This document shows, in pieces, positions 10,436 through 19,308 of a stretch of 64,000 nt of DNA (its first letter is position 1; each line of letters starts with the position of its first letter). Made by a program: the position numbers and the translations under genes. The notes under the pieces were generated by a model. The model did no database searches and had not been told where the DNA came from. It was given only the letters and a program-made list of their open reading frames with translations. The DNA comes from Tetramitus jugosus. Lineage: Eukaryota > Heterolobosea > Eutetramitea > Acrasida > Vahlkampfiidae. Location of the stretch: contig OW569383.1 in assembly GCA_937625935.1 (NCBI GenBank), forward strand, positions 310,001-374,000. The letters are read 5' to 3'.

Positions 10436-11983
10436 TTAATCAATGTCCCATTCTTCAAACTTTGGTTGAGAAGTTTGCTCGCTACTTGGTGAGAAAAAGT
10501 CTGGCACTTCACCATCTTGGTAAATCTTAGAAATGATGGGAGTAACAGTAGATTCAAGGTCCTTTTGCCTTCTTTCGTATTCCTCCTTTGATGCATATGG
10601 ACGGTTGTCCAACCAGAGGATAGCATCATCAACAGCAGTCTTCAGGTGTCCTTTATCTTCTGCAGATAGGTTTCCACCAACAGTTGGGCCATCAAATGCA
10701 TTTCGCACATGATACAAATAGGATTCCAATCTGCTCTTAGCATCGATCTTCATCGTCTCTTCTGCCTTTCTCAACATGTCATCAATTTCCTCTTGGCACA
10801 GCGATCGATACAAGGTACAGGCGATGAAGAAGTCTTGCGGTCGGGTAAGAACATCAGCTTGAGAAGCTGCACCATAAGCTACAACCTCATCGGGGTTGAT
10901 TCTTTTGAGGAGTTCTTTGCCATTGAAGAAGTCCTTCAACATTTCTTGGATCATTGGAATTCTGGTGGAACCACCGACCAAGACAACATCGTCTATTTGG
11001 TCCTTGTCTAAATTGGAGTCAGCCAATACTTTCTCGATATGTTCCAAGCAAGAACTGAACAAATCAGCGTTCATCTGCTCGAACTTTTCTCTGGTGATAG
11101 GAGACGCGAAGTCAATGTTATCCATCAAAGATTCAATTTGCACTGAGGCCTTGTCTGCTGTCGACAAGGTTATCTTTGCTCTTTCACAGGCAGCTCTCAA
11201 TCTTCTCAAGGCGGTTGGATTATCTGCCAAGTCCTTCTTGTACTTGCGCTTGAACTCATGCCTGAAGTATTCAACCATTCTGTTATCAAAATCTTCACCG
11301 CCCAAGTGAGTGTCGCCAGCAGTAGCCTTGATTTCAATGACACAATCCTCAATGTACAACATGGAAACGTCGAACGTGCCACCTCCCAAATCAAAGATCA
11401 CAATATTCCTTTCTCCCTCGGTGTTCAAACCATAGGCAACGGCAGCGGCCGTTGGTTCGTTGATGATTCTCAACACTTCCAAACCTGCGAGTGTACAAGC
11501 CTCCTTTGTTGCCTGTCTCTGAGAATCATTAAAGTAAGCTGGAACAGTGATGACAGCCTTCTTGACTTTTTGACCCAAGCAGCTTTCAGCATATTCTTTC
11601 ATCTTGGCCAAAATCATGGATGAGATTTCTTCTGGGGAGAATGTTTCTTGTTTGCCCTTGAACTCAACTTGAATATATGGTCTTCCTTCTCTATCAATCA
11701 CCTTGAAAGGCGAGTGTTTCGCATCTTGTTGTATTTGAGGGTCAGAAAAGTTTCTGCCAATCAATCTCTTGGCGTCGAACACAGTATTGGGTGCATTCAA
11801 AGACAATTGGTTCTTTGCAGAGTCACCAATCAGTATCTCAGTATCAGTGAATGCTACATAGGATGGAGTAGTTCGGTTTCCTTGATCGTTCGGAATAATT
11901 GTTACCACACCGTTCTGCATTACACCAACACATGTGCGTGTAGTACCGAGATCAATGCCTATAGCTCCTTTATATTCCGTCAT
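10436..11983 (-). CDS. atypical Hsp70 lacking the beta substrate-binding subdomain
   Basis: A 515-aa Hsp70 relative. The nucleotide-binding domain (about 1-375) is complete, with the phosphate-1 loop [13 protein letters not shown], the phosphate-2 loop [10 protein letters not shown] and the adenosine motif [10 protein letters not shown]. Right after the NBD ([16 protein letters not shown]) the sequence jumps to the alpha-helical lid ([14 protein letters not shown] onward). The roughly 110-residue beta-sandwich that grips peptide is absent, and the usual DLLLLD-type linker is replaced by DFFIAC. The C-terminus ends EEWDID instead of EEVD. There is one continuous frame and no splice signals at the junction, so this is a real deletion in the gene. 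ATG at 11981-11983 is chosen because it directly precedes the NBD. A possible role is co-regulator or exchange-factor-like partner of canonical Hsp70, which is inference only. Confidence 0.9.
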   Translation of the reverse strand: MTEYKGAIGIDLGTTRTCVGVMQNGVVTIIPNDQGNRTTPSYVAFTDTEILIGDSAKNQLSLNAPNTVFDAKRLIGRNFSDPQIQQDAKHSPFKVIDREGRPYIQVEFKGKQETFSPEEISSMILAKMKEYAESCLGQKVKKAVITVPAYFNDSQRQATKEACTLAGLEVLRIINEPTAAAVAYGLNTEGERNIVIFDLGGGTFDVSMLYIEDCVIEIKATAGDTHLGGEDFDNRMVEYFRHEFKRKYKKDLADNPTALRRLRAACERAKITLSTADKASVQIESLMDNIDFASPITREKFEQMNADLFSSCLEHIEKVLADSNLDKDQIDDVVLVGGSTRIPMIQEMLKDFFNGKELLKRINPDEVVAYGAASQADVLTRPQDFFIACTLYRSLCQEEIDDMLRKAEETMKIDAKSRLESYLYHVRNAFDGPTVGGNLSAEDKGHLKTAVDDAILWLDNRPYASKEEYERRQKDLESTVTPIISKIYQDGEVPDFFSPSSEQTSQPKFEEWDID

Positions 11984-12307
11984 TCTTGTTTGCAATGTTA
12001 GTTTCCTTTTTTCTTTCTGAAAGCATCCCAGATGATGTTCCGTGATGAACAATGGTCAGGAAATGAGAGCGGAATTGCTGATTTCCTGAAGTTCCTTCAC
12101 TCCACTAAATGACCTATGTGGAGTGATATCCTTTTTTTGACAGTTGTTCGGGACAGCCAGACCTGGGAGAAACCACTGTAAACAAATACGGCCGGAAAAC
12201 GCTTCTGCTGTTTGTGACCGAACAAAGAGAATCTCTTCCCAAAAGAAGGAACAAAAAAGAAAAGTACCGGACCGACCTTCACAAAACACAACATAACAAC
12301 AAAAACA
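11984..12307. promoter_or_regulatory. bidirectional promoter, Hsp70-like / type I membrane protein
   Basis: A 324-bp interval between divergent starts. It contains two CCGG sites (12192-12195 and 12267-12270) that are uncommon in this AT-rich DNA and recur in other promoters of the window. I saw no clear heat-shock element array (repeated nGAAn). Confidence 0.45.
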
Positions 12308-13477
12308 ATGAGTATACTATCCAAACGTCGGTTATCTCCCCTCTTTCTCTCCCTCACCATCACCATCATCCTACTTGTCCTCTTCACAATAACAACAACA
12401 ACAACCATCGTCCAATGTCAAAAAACAACTACAACAAAACCAACCGGAGCAAATTCACGAATGAAAAATGTGAGAAATGAACTCGCAACTAAGATGGATC
12501 TCCTATCGCCCCCATCAGACAATGATGATCCATTATTTTCCAACAAAAATGTTCGAATTTCAACCACAAAAACAACAACAACAAGTGGTGATCGTGTTGA
12601 TGAGGAAAATGTAAATGTTGCGGTTCATCCTAGAGGACTCATCAATAAGGCACTTTCAGCCAACACGAATGAAAATAAACAACCCGTCAATGAAACGAAT
12701 ACAAATTCCAAAAATGAAAAAACTGAAGAAGCTGAAGCTAAAGATGAAAAAGCTAAAGCTAAAGAAGAAGATGAAGAAGAAGATGCGGATAACATTGTTG
12801 TAGATATGAATGACACAAACAGTAACAATACATCAACTGTTGATACACAAAAACCAAAGACTGAAAATGATGATCAAAAACAAGAACAACAAGTCAAAAA
12901 GAATGAAGCTCAAAACTCAATTACTCCTACTCCAACTACTCCTACCACTGCGAATGATGATGATAAGAATGATCAAAAAGCAGCTCCTTCAAAAGAAGAC
13001 ACAAAAAACAACAACAAAAAACAAGAAAAAGTCAATAATGACAAAGTTGATGACAAAGCTGAAGATGATGAAAATGATGATGACGTAAATCAACAAACTA
13101 AACAAGAGTCATCACCAACACTAACACCTCCTTCAGAAGAAAAACAAGAAGAAAAACAAAAACAAGCAGAAAAAGAGAAGGATAATAGTTCGTCCATAAC
13201 GAAAAAACAAGAAGAAGCTACTGTTGATGATGGTATAGGTGATTTTGATCAACCATCAACGTTGAGTGACTTGTTTGCTTCGTATGGAATTTTAACGTTT
13301 GCAGTGTTGTTGTCCATTGTGGCGCTCAGTGCTCTTGCTTACTATTATTATTCTAATGTTTTCAAGAGAAGAAATGGTGGTTTCATGAGATTGAATGGTA
13401 AGACTAGGTATAGAGCTTTGTCGACCAATGATGATTATGATGATTATAGTAATGAGCCGTTGGATTTGGAAATTTAA
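12308..13477 (+). CDS. type I membrane protein with acidic low-complexity lumenal domain
   Basis: A 389-aa protein with a strong N-terminal signal peptide (hydrophobic core about 11-28, then a Thr-rich end before QCQK). A long lumenal/extracellular region rich in Lys, Glu, Asp, Gln and Asn follows. There is one TM helix near residues 325-347 and a 40-residue cytosolic tail. The tail carries KTRYRAL, a YxxPhi-type sorting motif, followed by an acidic Tyr cluster. This layout (signal peptide, repetitive charged lumenal part, one TM, YxxPhi tail) is like TGN38/TGOLN2 trans-Golgi proteins, but there is no sequence identity I can point to. It converges with the GNAT gene, with about 95 bp between the stops. 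Confidence 0.8.
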   Translation: MSILSKRRLSPLFLSLTITIILLVLFTITTTTTIVQCQKTTTTKPTGANSRMKNVRNELATKMDLLSPPSDNDDPLFSNKNVRISTTKTTTTSGDRVDEENVNVAVHPRGLINKALSANTNENKQPVNETNTNSKNEKTEEAEAKDEKAKAKEEDEEEDADNIVVDMNDTNSNNTSTVDTQKPKTENDDQKQEQQVKKNEAQNSITPTPTTPTTANDDDKNDQKAAPSKEDTKNNNKKQEKVNNDKVDDKAEDDENDDDVNQQTKQESSPTLTPPSEEKQEEKQKQAEKEKDNSSSITKKQEEATVDDGIGDFDQPSTLSDLFASYGILTFAVLLSIVALSALAYYYYSNVFKRRNGGFMRLNGKTRYRALSTNDDYDDYSNEPLDLEI

Positions 13478-13572
13478 AGTAAAATTTTTTTTGTTCAGTT
13501 TGTTGTTATTGTTGTTGTTCTTATTGTAGTAGTTTGATCAAACTACTGTTGTCTTTATTGTATTGCTAGTTG

Positions 13573-14049
13573 TTATTGTTGTGCTTTTGTATTTTTGATC
13601 CAATTGACTAAATTGTGAATGGGAATTGTAATTCTTACTTTTCCGTCACTTGCTTCAACAGTTTCGTTTGACATGAGCGAGGAAGCCCATCCGTACATGA
13701 CTGGAAACTTTTCTGGAAAGGTAGTCAATGAAAATTGAGTAAACTCCACACCAGTGTCTTGATAGTGTTGATATCCAGCACTGACAAGTGCTTTGAATAG
13801 CCCTGAACCTCGACTCTCTTCCTTGACACCTGCCAACCAAAGATGCAACGTTGGAGCTCGATTGATGAGTGCAATAAATCCATCTGGATGATAGACAATC
13901 ACTCCACTACTATGATCACTTGCGAGTCTTGAAATCCACAAGGATGCTCGTGAGTATTCCTTTGCGTCACCAAACACGGAACGATGCAAGGAAATCACTG
14001 GCGCAACAGTGCGTTCGTTGATTTCATCAACGATTTGGATGTTTTGCAT
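13573..14049 (-). CDS. GNAT-like N-acetyltransferase
   Basis: A 158-aa protein of about the size of a single GNAT domain. The stretch LAGVKEESRGSGLFKALV resembles GNAT motif A, with a conserved beta-4 strand, a Gly-rich acetyl-CoA pyrophosphate loop (R-G-S-G, in place of the usual R/Q-x-x-G-x-G/A) and the following helix. A downstream FPVMYGWA resembles the motif B region, where many GNATs have F-Y-x-x-x-G-F. The substrate cannot be told. ATG at 14047-14049 is preferred, because the upstream extension of the frame begins with a TTG and is unlike the domain. Divergent GNAT members are hard to place by eye, so the call is moderate. Confidence 0.68.
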   Translation of the reverse strand: MQNIQIVDEINERTVAPVISLHRSVFGDAKEYSRASLWISRLASDHSSGVIVYHPDGFIALINRAPTLHLWLAGVKEESRGSGLFKALVSAGYQHYQDTGVEFTQFSLTTFPEKFPVMYGWASSLMSNETVEASDGKVRITIPIHNLVNWIKNTKAQQ

Positions 14050-14431
14050 TTTTTGGAGAAGATTGAAACTGCTACCGTGGGATGATTGCAGTAATAACAA
14101 GTGAAGGAGAGTTGGACTTCTATTTATTTGGATAAAAAAGATCAGCTGTGTCAACAAATCGCTTTACTGCGAAGTCGTAAGGGCGCGACTGTCTCACCAA
14201 TGAGATGTTACAACCAATGCATCATATCAAAGAACTCAGACGAACACCCCTGAGGGTGTAAGTCGGAAGGATCTGTTTGATTGAGTACAATAGCAAAATT
14301 GACACTTGCTCAAATGCTGTTGCGAAGCGAGTATTTTTTGACGAGTCATGTGGGTTTCATTCAAAAAATTACTTGAAGCGTGTGAAAAAGCGTTTTGGCA
14401 TTTACAGTCAAGTCAAGAGTTAAGATTCGTT
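14050..14431. other. intergenic region with one perfect hairpin
   Basis: There is no gene in these 382 bp. It holds a perfect 6-bp stem with a 4-nt loop at 14244-14259 (ACACCC / GGGTGT). This region is both the 3' flank of the JmjC-Kelch gene and the promoter of the GNAT-like gene. Confidence 0.4.
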
Positions 14432-16672
14432 CTAATCAGTCTTGTTGATCCTCAACAGTTCTCCATTGCTCTTCAAGAGCAAGATGGTCTTCTTGAACTG
14501 TGCTGCAGCGGCAATCCGTCCCAATTTTTTACCCTTGGAATCCCAGTTGTAATACTTTTGTCTGTCCGTGTCCAAGATGAGTGCTTCTCCTTCTGTGTCA
14601 CAAAGGCCAATGATCATGGTTAGATTCAACATAGCACTTGAGTGTATCTTGAAAGCAAACGTAGGAGTAGATGTAATTCTAAAATTCTTACTCTTAGCCA
14701 AAGTCAGAGCCTTGGGACCGAATTCCGGATCAGATTTGTACCAATTGGCAGTTGTTCTTGTTTTATCATCCAAGGATAGACAATAGAGATCATTAAACCA
14801 CTGATGTTTGTTACTACCACCGATATAGTATATAGAATTATGAGAGGTAATGCATGCTGATTGAGATCTGGGCTCTGGGCTGCTCTCTACATCAGTGACG
14901 ATCTGGGTCCATGTTCTGGTCTTGGTATCGAATCGAAATAGATCGCTATTGTACTCGTAGGGACCGTTGTTACAATACTGGCCGCCAAATATGTAGATAT
15001 CATCTCCAATTACACTTGCACAATGACCTGCCCTGACTCCAGGCTTCTGTCCCTTGGTGTCAATCGTCTCGATCACTCCTCTCTTTACATCATACACGAC
15101 AACATCATTGTATTGATACTCGTGATCAAAACCACCAATTAAATAAATTTTGTCTCCCACTAGAGAAGCAGAATGTCCCCATCGAGCTACATCAACAAAT
15201 GGAGTACCTTTAGAGTGATTCGCTAGCTTGACTACTTCATGGCGGCCAGTAGCGAAATGATAAGAATCAATCATTTGATAGGGCTTAGCACCTGAGCCAC
15301 CAATGACCAACATGTATGCATCTCCTCCATTCACATAAGTCACACCTGAGCACCAGAATCTAACGGTCGATTGTGCTTGAGTTGATACGATTGTTGCATT
15401 GTACGACTTACTGCTTCTCTCCTTCTGTATTTTAGCCCAGTAACTCCTCACTTGACCACAAACATATTGGTACTCTGAAATGAAGGGACACCGAGCACGT
15501 GGTTTGTCAAAGTGATAATGATCTTCGGCTCCACAAACAGCACAGCCACCCTTCTTATTATCGTCTTCAAATGGATCAAAGTAACTCGAACCACGTCTCA
15601 CCCATCGATTGGTTCTGCCTCCTGTTATTACCTCATACTCACTTTTGTATGGACACTCGTCCGGATGCTCACGATGGAGATAATCCTTCTCCTGAGAACA
15701 AATATAACATCTATTAGACTTGCTGACAGTAGTCGTAGAGAATTCATCATCACTATCATGCAAAGAATATGAGAATGAACTTTCAGTTGCTGACCACCAG
15801 TAATTCATAGATACAGAATATGTCTCAGAGTATACTGCGTGAGGCCACCCCCTGGGAATATACAAGGCATCTCCCGGATTCAAAGTTGTAGAATAAGGTT
15901 TCGATTGAAAGAACCTTGGGAATTGAACTCTCATGCCTTCTTCGTTCATCACTGTAAAATCAATTTGAGTTTGTCTGTCCATTGGATGATCCTCTGCATT
16001 CAAGTACAAGTTCCCAACATCATCCGGTCTCCAAATGATGACATGCTTCCTTCCATGGAGCTGCATAAGCACATTGTCCGAGTTATCATAATGTATTGGT
16101 GTGAAACAACCAGCACTGGATATCCAAACACCTTCAACAACACCGAAAGGCAACAGTTTGCTAATACCTCTCTCATCAAACGGCTGAGGAAACTTGGAGA
16201 TGTGGGCTTGATATATGTAATAAAACTCACCAGGGCACAAATAGTGTGCATCTGTTGGGGTGATCTTTCTGTTTGGACGCATCTTGTTCACGGCATCCGA
16301 TAGCTTGACACGAGTAATCAAATGATTGTCAGAGGATACGGGTAGTCCGTGACCACCAGGAAAGTTACCATTCTTTGAGACATACAACTGCACGTTGGAC
16401 TCACCAAAAAGCTCTTGATTCTTGTTGCCACATTGACTCCAATACTCAATCAATGCATCGACAGACCAACCACCATTGAAATGTGATGAATTGTGTTCGG
16501 CAGCACCACAGAACAGAATCATGAGCCCAGTGAGCTTCCGGGCTCCGTCCACTGGCAACTTATCCGCCTGGTGAACAACAGGGAGTTCTTGAGAACCAGA
16601 GATCTTACGTATCCAACTGGGCCAACCATTCCCAAACACTTGAAGAGTTGTTTTTCTTTCAGAGGAGGACAT
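14432..16672 (-). CDS. JmjC - zinc module - Kelch fusion protein
   Basis: A 746-aa protein with three parts. (1) A cupin/JmjC domain (about 40-300) of the Fe(II)/2-oxoglutarate dioxygenase type, with ligands H194-x-D196 in TPIHYDNSDN and the distal H278 in RGWPHAV, so it looks active. (2) Two similar Cys/His modules, C322-x2-C325...C340 and C377-x2-C380...C395, each with His residues between the Cys pair and the last Cys, followed by a Ser-Glu-Tyr segment. These are probably two zinc knuckles. (3) Kelch repeats (about 435-640) with the double-Gly/Trp pattern (IYLIGGFD, IYIFGGQY, IYYIGGSN). JmjC and Kelch also occur together in fungal TYW4, but there the order is methyltransferase-Kelch-JmjC. 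The substrate is unknown, and protein or tRNA hydroxylation are both possible. Confidence 0.88.
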   Translation of the reverse strand: MSSSERKTTLQVFGNGWPSWIRKISGSQELPVVHQADKLPVDGARKLTGLMILFCGAAEHNSSHFNGGWSVDALIEYWSQCGNKNQELFGESNVQLYVSKNGNFPGGHGLPVSSDNHLITRVKLSDAVNKMRPNRKITPTDAHYLCPGEFYYIYQAHISKFPQPFDERGISKLLPFGVVEGVWISSAGCFTPIHYDNSDNVLMQLHGRKHVIIWRPDDVGNLYLNAEDHPMDRQTQIDFTVMNEEGMRVQFPRFFQSKPYSTTLNPGDALYIPRGWPHAVYSETYSVSMNYWWSATESSFSYSLHDSDDEFSTTTVSKSNRCYICSQEKDYLHREHPDECPYKSEYEVITGGRTNRWVRRGSSYFDPFEDDNKKGGCAVCGAEDHYHFDKPRARCPFISEYQYVCGQVRSYWAKIQKERSSKSYNATIVSTQAQSTVRFWCSGVTYVNGGDAYMLVIGGSGAKPYQMIDSYHFATGRHEVVKLANHSKGTPFVDVARWGHSASLVGDKIYLIGGFDHEYQYNDVVVYDVKRGVIETIDTKGQKPGVRAGHCASVIGDDIYIFGGQYCNNGPYEYNSDLFRFDTKTRTWTQIVTDVESSPEPRSQSACITSHNSIYYIGGSNKHQWFNDLYCLSLDDKTRTTANWYKSDPEFGPKALTLAKSKNFRITSTPTFAFKIHSSAMLNLTMIIGLCDTEGEALILDTDRQKYYNWDSKGKKLGRIAAAAQFKKTILLLKSNGELLRINKTD

Positions 16673-16742
16673 ACGAACAAGTTTTGTCGGGTATGAGTGT
16701 GTTTGTTCTTTTGATTTGGGCTTTTTGACTCACAAGCGACAA

Positions 16743-16801
16743 GAACAAACTCCCTTGTTCCATGAGTGCCAGACTTCCCACTTGAACAGATCATGGGAAG
16801 T
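16743..16801. repeat. two adjacent perfect inverted repeats upstream of the JmjC-Kelch gene
   Basis: GAACAA (16743-16748) pairs with TTGTTC (16755-16760) across 6 nt. ACTTCCCA (16773-16780) pairs with TGGGAAGT (16794-16801) across 13 nt. Both lie 70-130 bp upstream of the start codon at 16672, so they could be dimeric factor sites or leader hairpins. Confidence 0.45.
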
Positions 16802-17124
16802 TCGTTTGGAAGAAAATGCGCGAATAACAACCAGAAGACAGGAAGCAGCTTAACACAAATCAGCAAAGAGTCATTCATGAGCTCTCAACAAAAGACTGGT
16901 CAACACACGAATGACCACAATGAAAATAAATGACAAAAAGATTGATATGTATATATTTTGTGTTTTGTACATGAGTGTTGCTGTACATTCCACACCCCCA
17001 GTCTCCAATGTCCATATTCACGGACATCAGATGACATCCTCGATAAAAAAAATATATATACTCATTCGTCCATTCCAATAAGCACACTACAGCACGAAAA
17101 GTACTGAACAACCATCATCAAGAA
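16802..17124. other. intergenic, AT-rich, nothing recognised
   Basis: About 320 bp upstream of the JmjC-Kelch gene. Only short frames without coding character on either strand, plus AT-rich runs (for example around 17045-17060). Confidence 0.4.
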
Positions 17125-17349
17125 TTAATCATTCGTTGAAACTGTCATGAGCAGTTGAATCTTCCAATCGCTCTCAGTGTTAATGATTTTTCTTATTAAT
17201 ATCTCACAATCACGTGCATTCATCGTCATGTTATGATAATCGGTGTTTCGTTGAACTTTTGGTTTTCTGTCGTTTCGATCCATATTAGTAGTGGTAGTCT
17301 TCTTGGTGGAAGTAGCAAATGGTTGATTCAAATGCGAGAATGGGTACAT
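17125..17349 (-). CDS. doubtful small ORF (74 aa)
   Basis: An ATG-started frame begins 24 bp beyond the stop of the small TM protein gene on the same strand. The product is Thr/Asn/Lys/Arg-rich with no recognised domain. It may simply be 3' untranslated sequence of that gene, and I list it only because nothing else explains the stretch. Confidence 0.2.
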   Translation of the reverse strand: MYPFSHLNQPFATSTKKTTTTNMDRNDRKPKVQRNTDYHNMTMNARDCEILIRKIINTESDWKIQLLMTVSTND

Positions 17350-17372
17350 GAATATATAGAACACCAATGAAT

Positions 17373-17744
17373 TTATTGAGAATCATCACGGAAGGATTCC
17401 CAGTCAACCTTTACTTCATTCTTAGCAAAGGTTTCTCTTGAGTAGTTGGTTTGATATGGTGGCAGCAAACCTCCCATCTTGTGCTTCTTGTACTGTTGTT
17501 GTGAAAGTGAGAAAAGTGTGAGTTGGTTTTGCCCATAAAAAAAAAATCAGAGGTAGTAAAGCTTGCATCAGCTTGAAAAAAAAGGAACACTTACGTCATT
17601 CCAAGCGAGTCTAGATTGGTGATAGTTGAAGAAGTATGTTTCATAGTTGACAAAGAGGGAGATGAACATGCAGGCGAAGGAGACAGTGGTGACAACCTTC
17701 CACTTCTTGGCGACAACCAAAACATCATTGAATGAGTGAGTCAT
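17373..17744 (-). CDS. small single-TM protein, spliced (89 aa)
   Basis: A short two-exon gene that a plain ORF scan misses. Exon 1 is 17595-17744 (50 codons from ATG), the intron is 17493-17594 (102 nt, GTAAGT to CAACAG, phase 0), and exon 2 is 17373-17492 (39 codons plus TAA). The product has one hydrophobic helix (about 17-33), a Tyr/Phe-rich juxtamembrane part (ETYFFNYHQSRLAWND) and a hydrophilic C-terminus ending in SFRDDSQ. The basic residues before the helix and the small size are typical of accessory subunits of mitochondrial inner-membrane complexes, but no family is recognised and that role is a guess. It is divergent from AAR2. Confidence 0.75.
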
Positions 17745-17880
17745 TTTTGTTGGATAATGTGTTACGAATTGTGATGGATAACTTGCGTGCGCTTTATTCA
17801 AGAAGACAGCCGCCCCAAAAATTTTTCTGTCGGGCCTTGTTCATTTTTCCTCCGTTGTAATAAGTCAACTTCTTCGTTCA

Positions 17881-18000
17881 ATGGGTTTGATGAATGTTGC
17901 TAAATCGGCCCAATTCTTTGATCAAATATGGAATGCAGGTCGGATTGAAGAACAATACGAAAAACCAGATCTCACCTTGCATGTCGTCGTTGTTGTATGA
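17881..18000 (+). CDS. 39-codon upstream ORF before AAR2
   Basis: ATG at 17881 opens a 39-codon frame that ends with TGA at 17998-18000, six bases before the AAR2 ATG. The encoded peptide has ordinary composition, ending in a run of Val. No splice signal joins it to AAR2. If it is within the AAR2 transcript, ribosomes must reinitiate or skip it, so it could set AAR2 translation. Alternatively transcription starts downstream of it. Confidence 0.4.
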   Translation: MGLMNVAKSAQFFDQIWNAGRIEEQYEKPDLTLHVVVVV

Positions 18001-18006
18001 ACCGAC

Positions 18007-19254
18007 ATGAAGATTGAAGAGTTACCAGATCTTGTTACAAGTGACGAGCAATCCTATGGCAGTGGTGTCGGGACAATTATTTGTCTCGGAACTCCACCGC
18101 AAACCGAGTTTGGCATCGACTACTATTCTTACACTGTGTCAGATCAGTTTATTGGCTTCAAGAATGTTCCCTTGGGTGTTCACTGCATTTACTACAGCTT
18201 TCACGGCGGAGAGCGCACCTGTTTTTTTCTCGCGCTCAAATCCGATGGAACAATCTACGATGACGCGGGCAAAAATCCCTGTTCAGTTGTTGTCATTCTA
18301 AAGTATGATCCCGTGATTGAGGATTATCGAATTCTCACATGTAACAGTGGAAGAGATATTTGTGATAGCTCTAATAAGCTTCGTCGCACAGACAAGGGTA
18401 AAGAACATGTTAATGATGATGATGACGAAGAAACTGTGAGACGTGTGATGCACGAGTACACTCACATGACCAATGACCAATTTTTACGATTGGGAGAGTA
18501 TCCCATGGTTGTCAATTCTGTGAATCAGTATGAAATGTGGAGAAAACTGTCTAGTTTTATCACACCTGATGTCATCTCTCGACTGGAGCCCATTCAGAAG
18601 AAAATTATGTCTTTTGATGAAGAGTTAGACAAGAAATTGAACGTGAAAAGTGATGATCGTCGTTATCGAGTGTTTTATACCAAGATACCAAGAAAATTGA
18701 AGAGGAGTGGAGTTTTGGGCAGTGATTTAACAAAATTGAATTTTGATAAGAGTGCGTTACTGTATCAGTTGCTCAAAGATGATTATTCAATGACAAAAAA
18801 TTCGAGCGAGAAGAGTGGTTGGAGATTATTGTTGGGCGAACTACAATTTTCGTTTGTTTGTTTCTTGATGGGTCATGCATTTGATGGGTTGGAGCAGTGG
18901 AAGCGCATTATTGAATTGTTGTGTAGTTGTGACGATGCTGTTCATGATATTTCCTTGGTTGACCTATTCAGAGGATTTGTTGTAGTGCTGTATGATCAAT
19001 TGAGTGTAGTACCATCAGATTTCTTTCATGATGAACTATCTGGAAACAATTTCTTGAGGCAGCAACTCATCTCGTGGTTTGAAATTGTTGGTGTGTCTGA
19101 CTTGGACCAGCACGAGAATCAATCTTCGACTGTTGATCGAATGATTGTCGAAACAACTATTCAATTAAAGAAGCTATTGTGGGAGCGATTTCAGGTCAGT
19201 TTGGAGGATTTGGAAGAGATGGAAGATGCTCCAATGATTGTTGATTGGATGTAA
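18007..19254 (+). CDS. AAR2: AAR2, U5 snRNP assembly factor
   Basis: This 415-aa protein matches the AAR2 family, which binds PRP8 in the U5 snRNP precursor and blocks BRR2 until nuclear maturation. The N-terminal domain shows the signature TEFGIDYYSYTVSDQFIGFK followed by the PLGVHCIYYS strand. The C-terminal helical domain has LLGELQFSFVCFLMGHAFDG, EQWKRIIELLC and YDQLSVVPSDFFHDEL, all in family order. An acidic run lies between the two domains. It is intronless, starts with ATG at 18007 and ends with TAA. It is consistent with a genome that still splices the eight introns seen in this window. Convergent with VARS, with about 55 bp between the stops. Confidence 0.94.
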   Translation: MKIEELPDLVTSDEQSYGSGVGTIICLGTPPQTEFGIDYYSYTVSDQFIGFKNVPLGVHCIYYSFHGGERTCFFLALKSDGTIYDDAGKNPCSVVVILKYDPVIEDYRILTCNSGRDICDSSNKLRRTDKGKEHVNDDDDEETVRRVMHEYTHMTNDQFLRLGEYPMVVNSVNQYEMWRKLSSFITPDVISRLEPIQKKIMSFDEELDKKLNVKSDDRRYRVFYTKIPRKLKRSGVLGSDLTKLNFDKSALLYQLLKDDYSMTKNSSEKSGWRLLLGELQFSFVCFLMGHAFDGLEQWKRIIELLCSCDDAVHDISLVDLFRGFVVVLYDQLSVVPSDFFHDELSGNNFLRQQLISWFEIVGVSDLDQHENQSSTVDRMIVETTIQLKKLLWERFQVSLEDLEEMEDAPMIVDWM

Positions 19255-19308
19255 TACGTAATTAGTAAAGTATGTCAGTCATTGAACGATGAATTTTTAT
19301 GAGGGAGA

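Noticed and set aside
10780-10860. Intron hiding the Hsp70 SBD-beta
   Set aside because: There are no GT-AG pair and no extra length at the junction. The two halves are joined in frame by ordinary codons.
12810-13088. Met/Lys/Thr-rich ORF of 92 codons within the type I membrane protein gene
   Set aside because: It is a shifted reading of AAC/AAA/GAT-rich codons, and the main frame has signal peptide and TM features.
16519-17111. Antisense ORFs (119 and 78 codons) upstream of the JmjC-Kelch start
   Set aside because: No domains; one overlaps the JmjC-Kelch coding start in another frame and composition is that of intergenic DNA.
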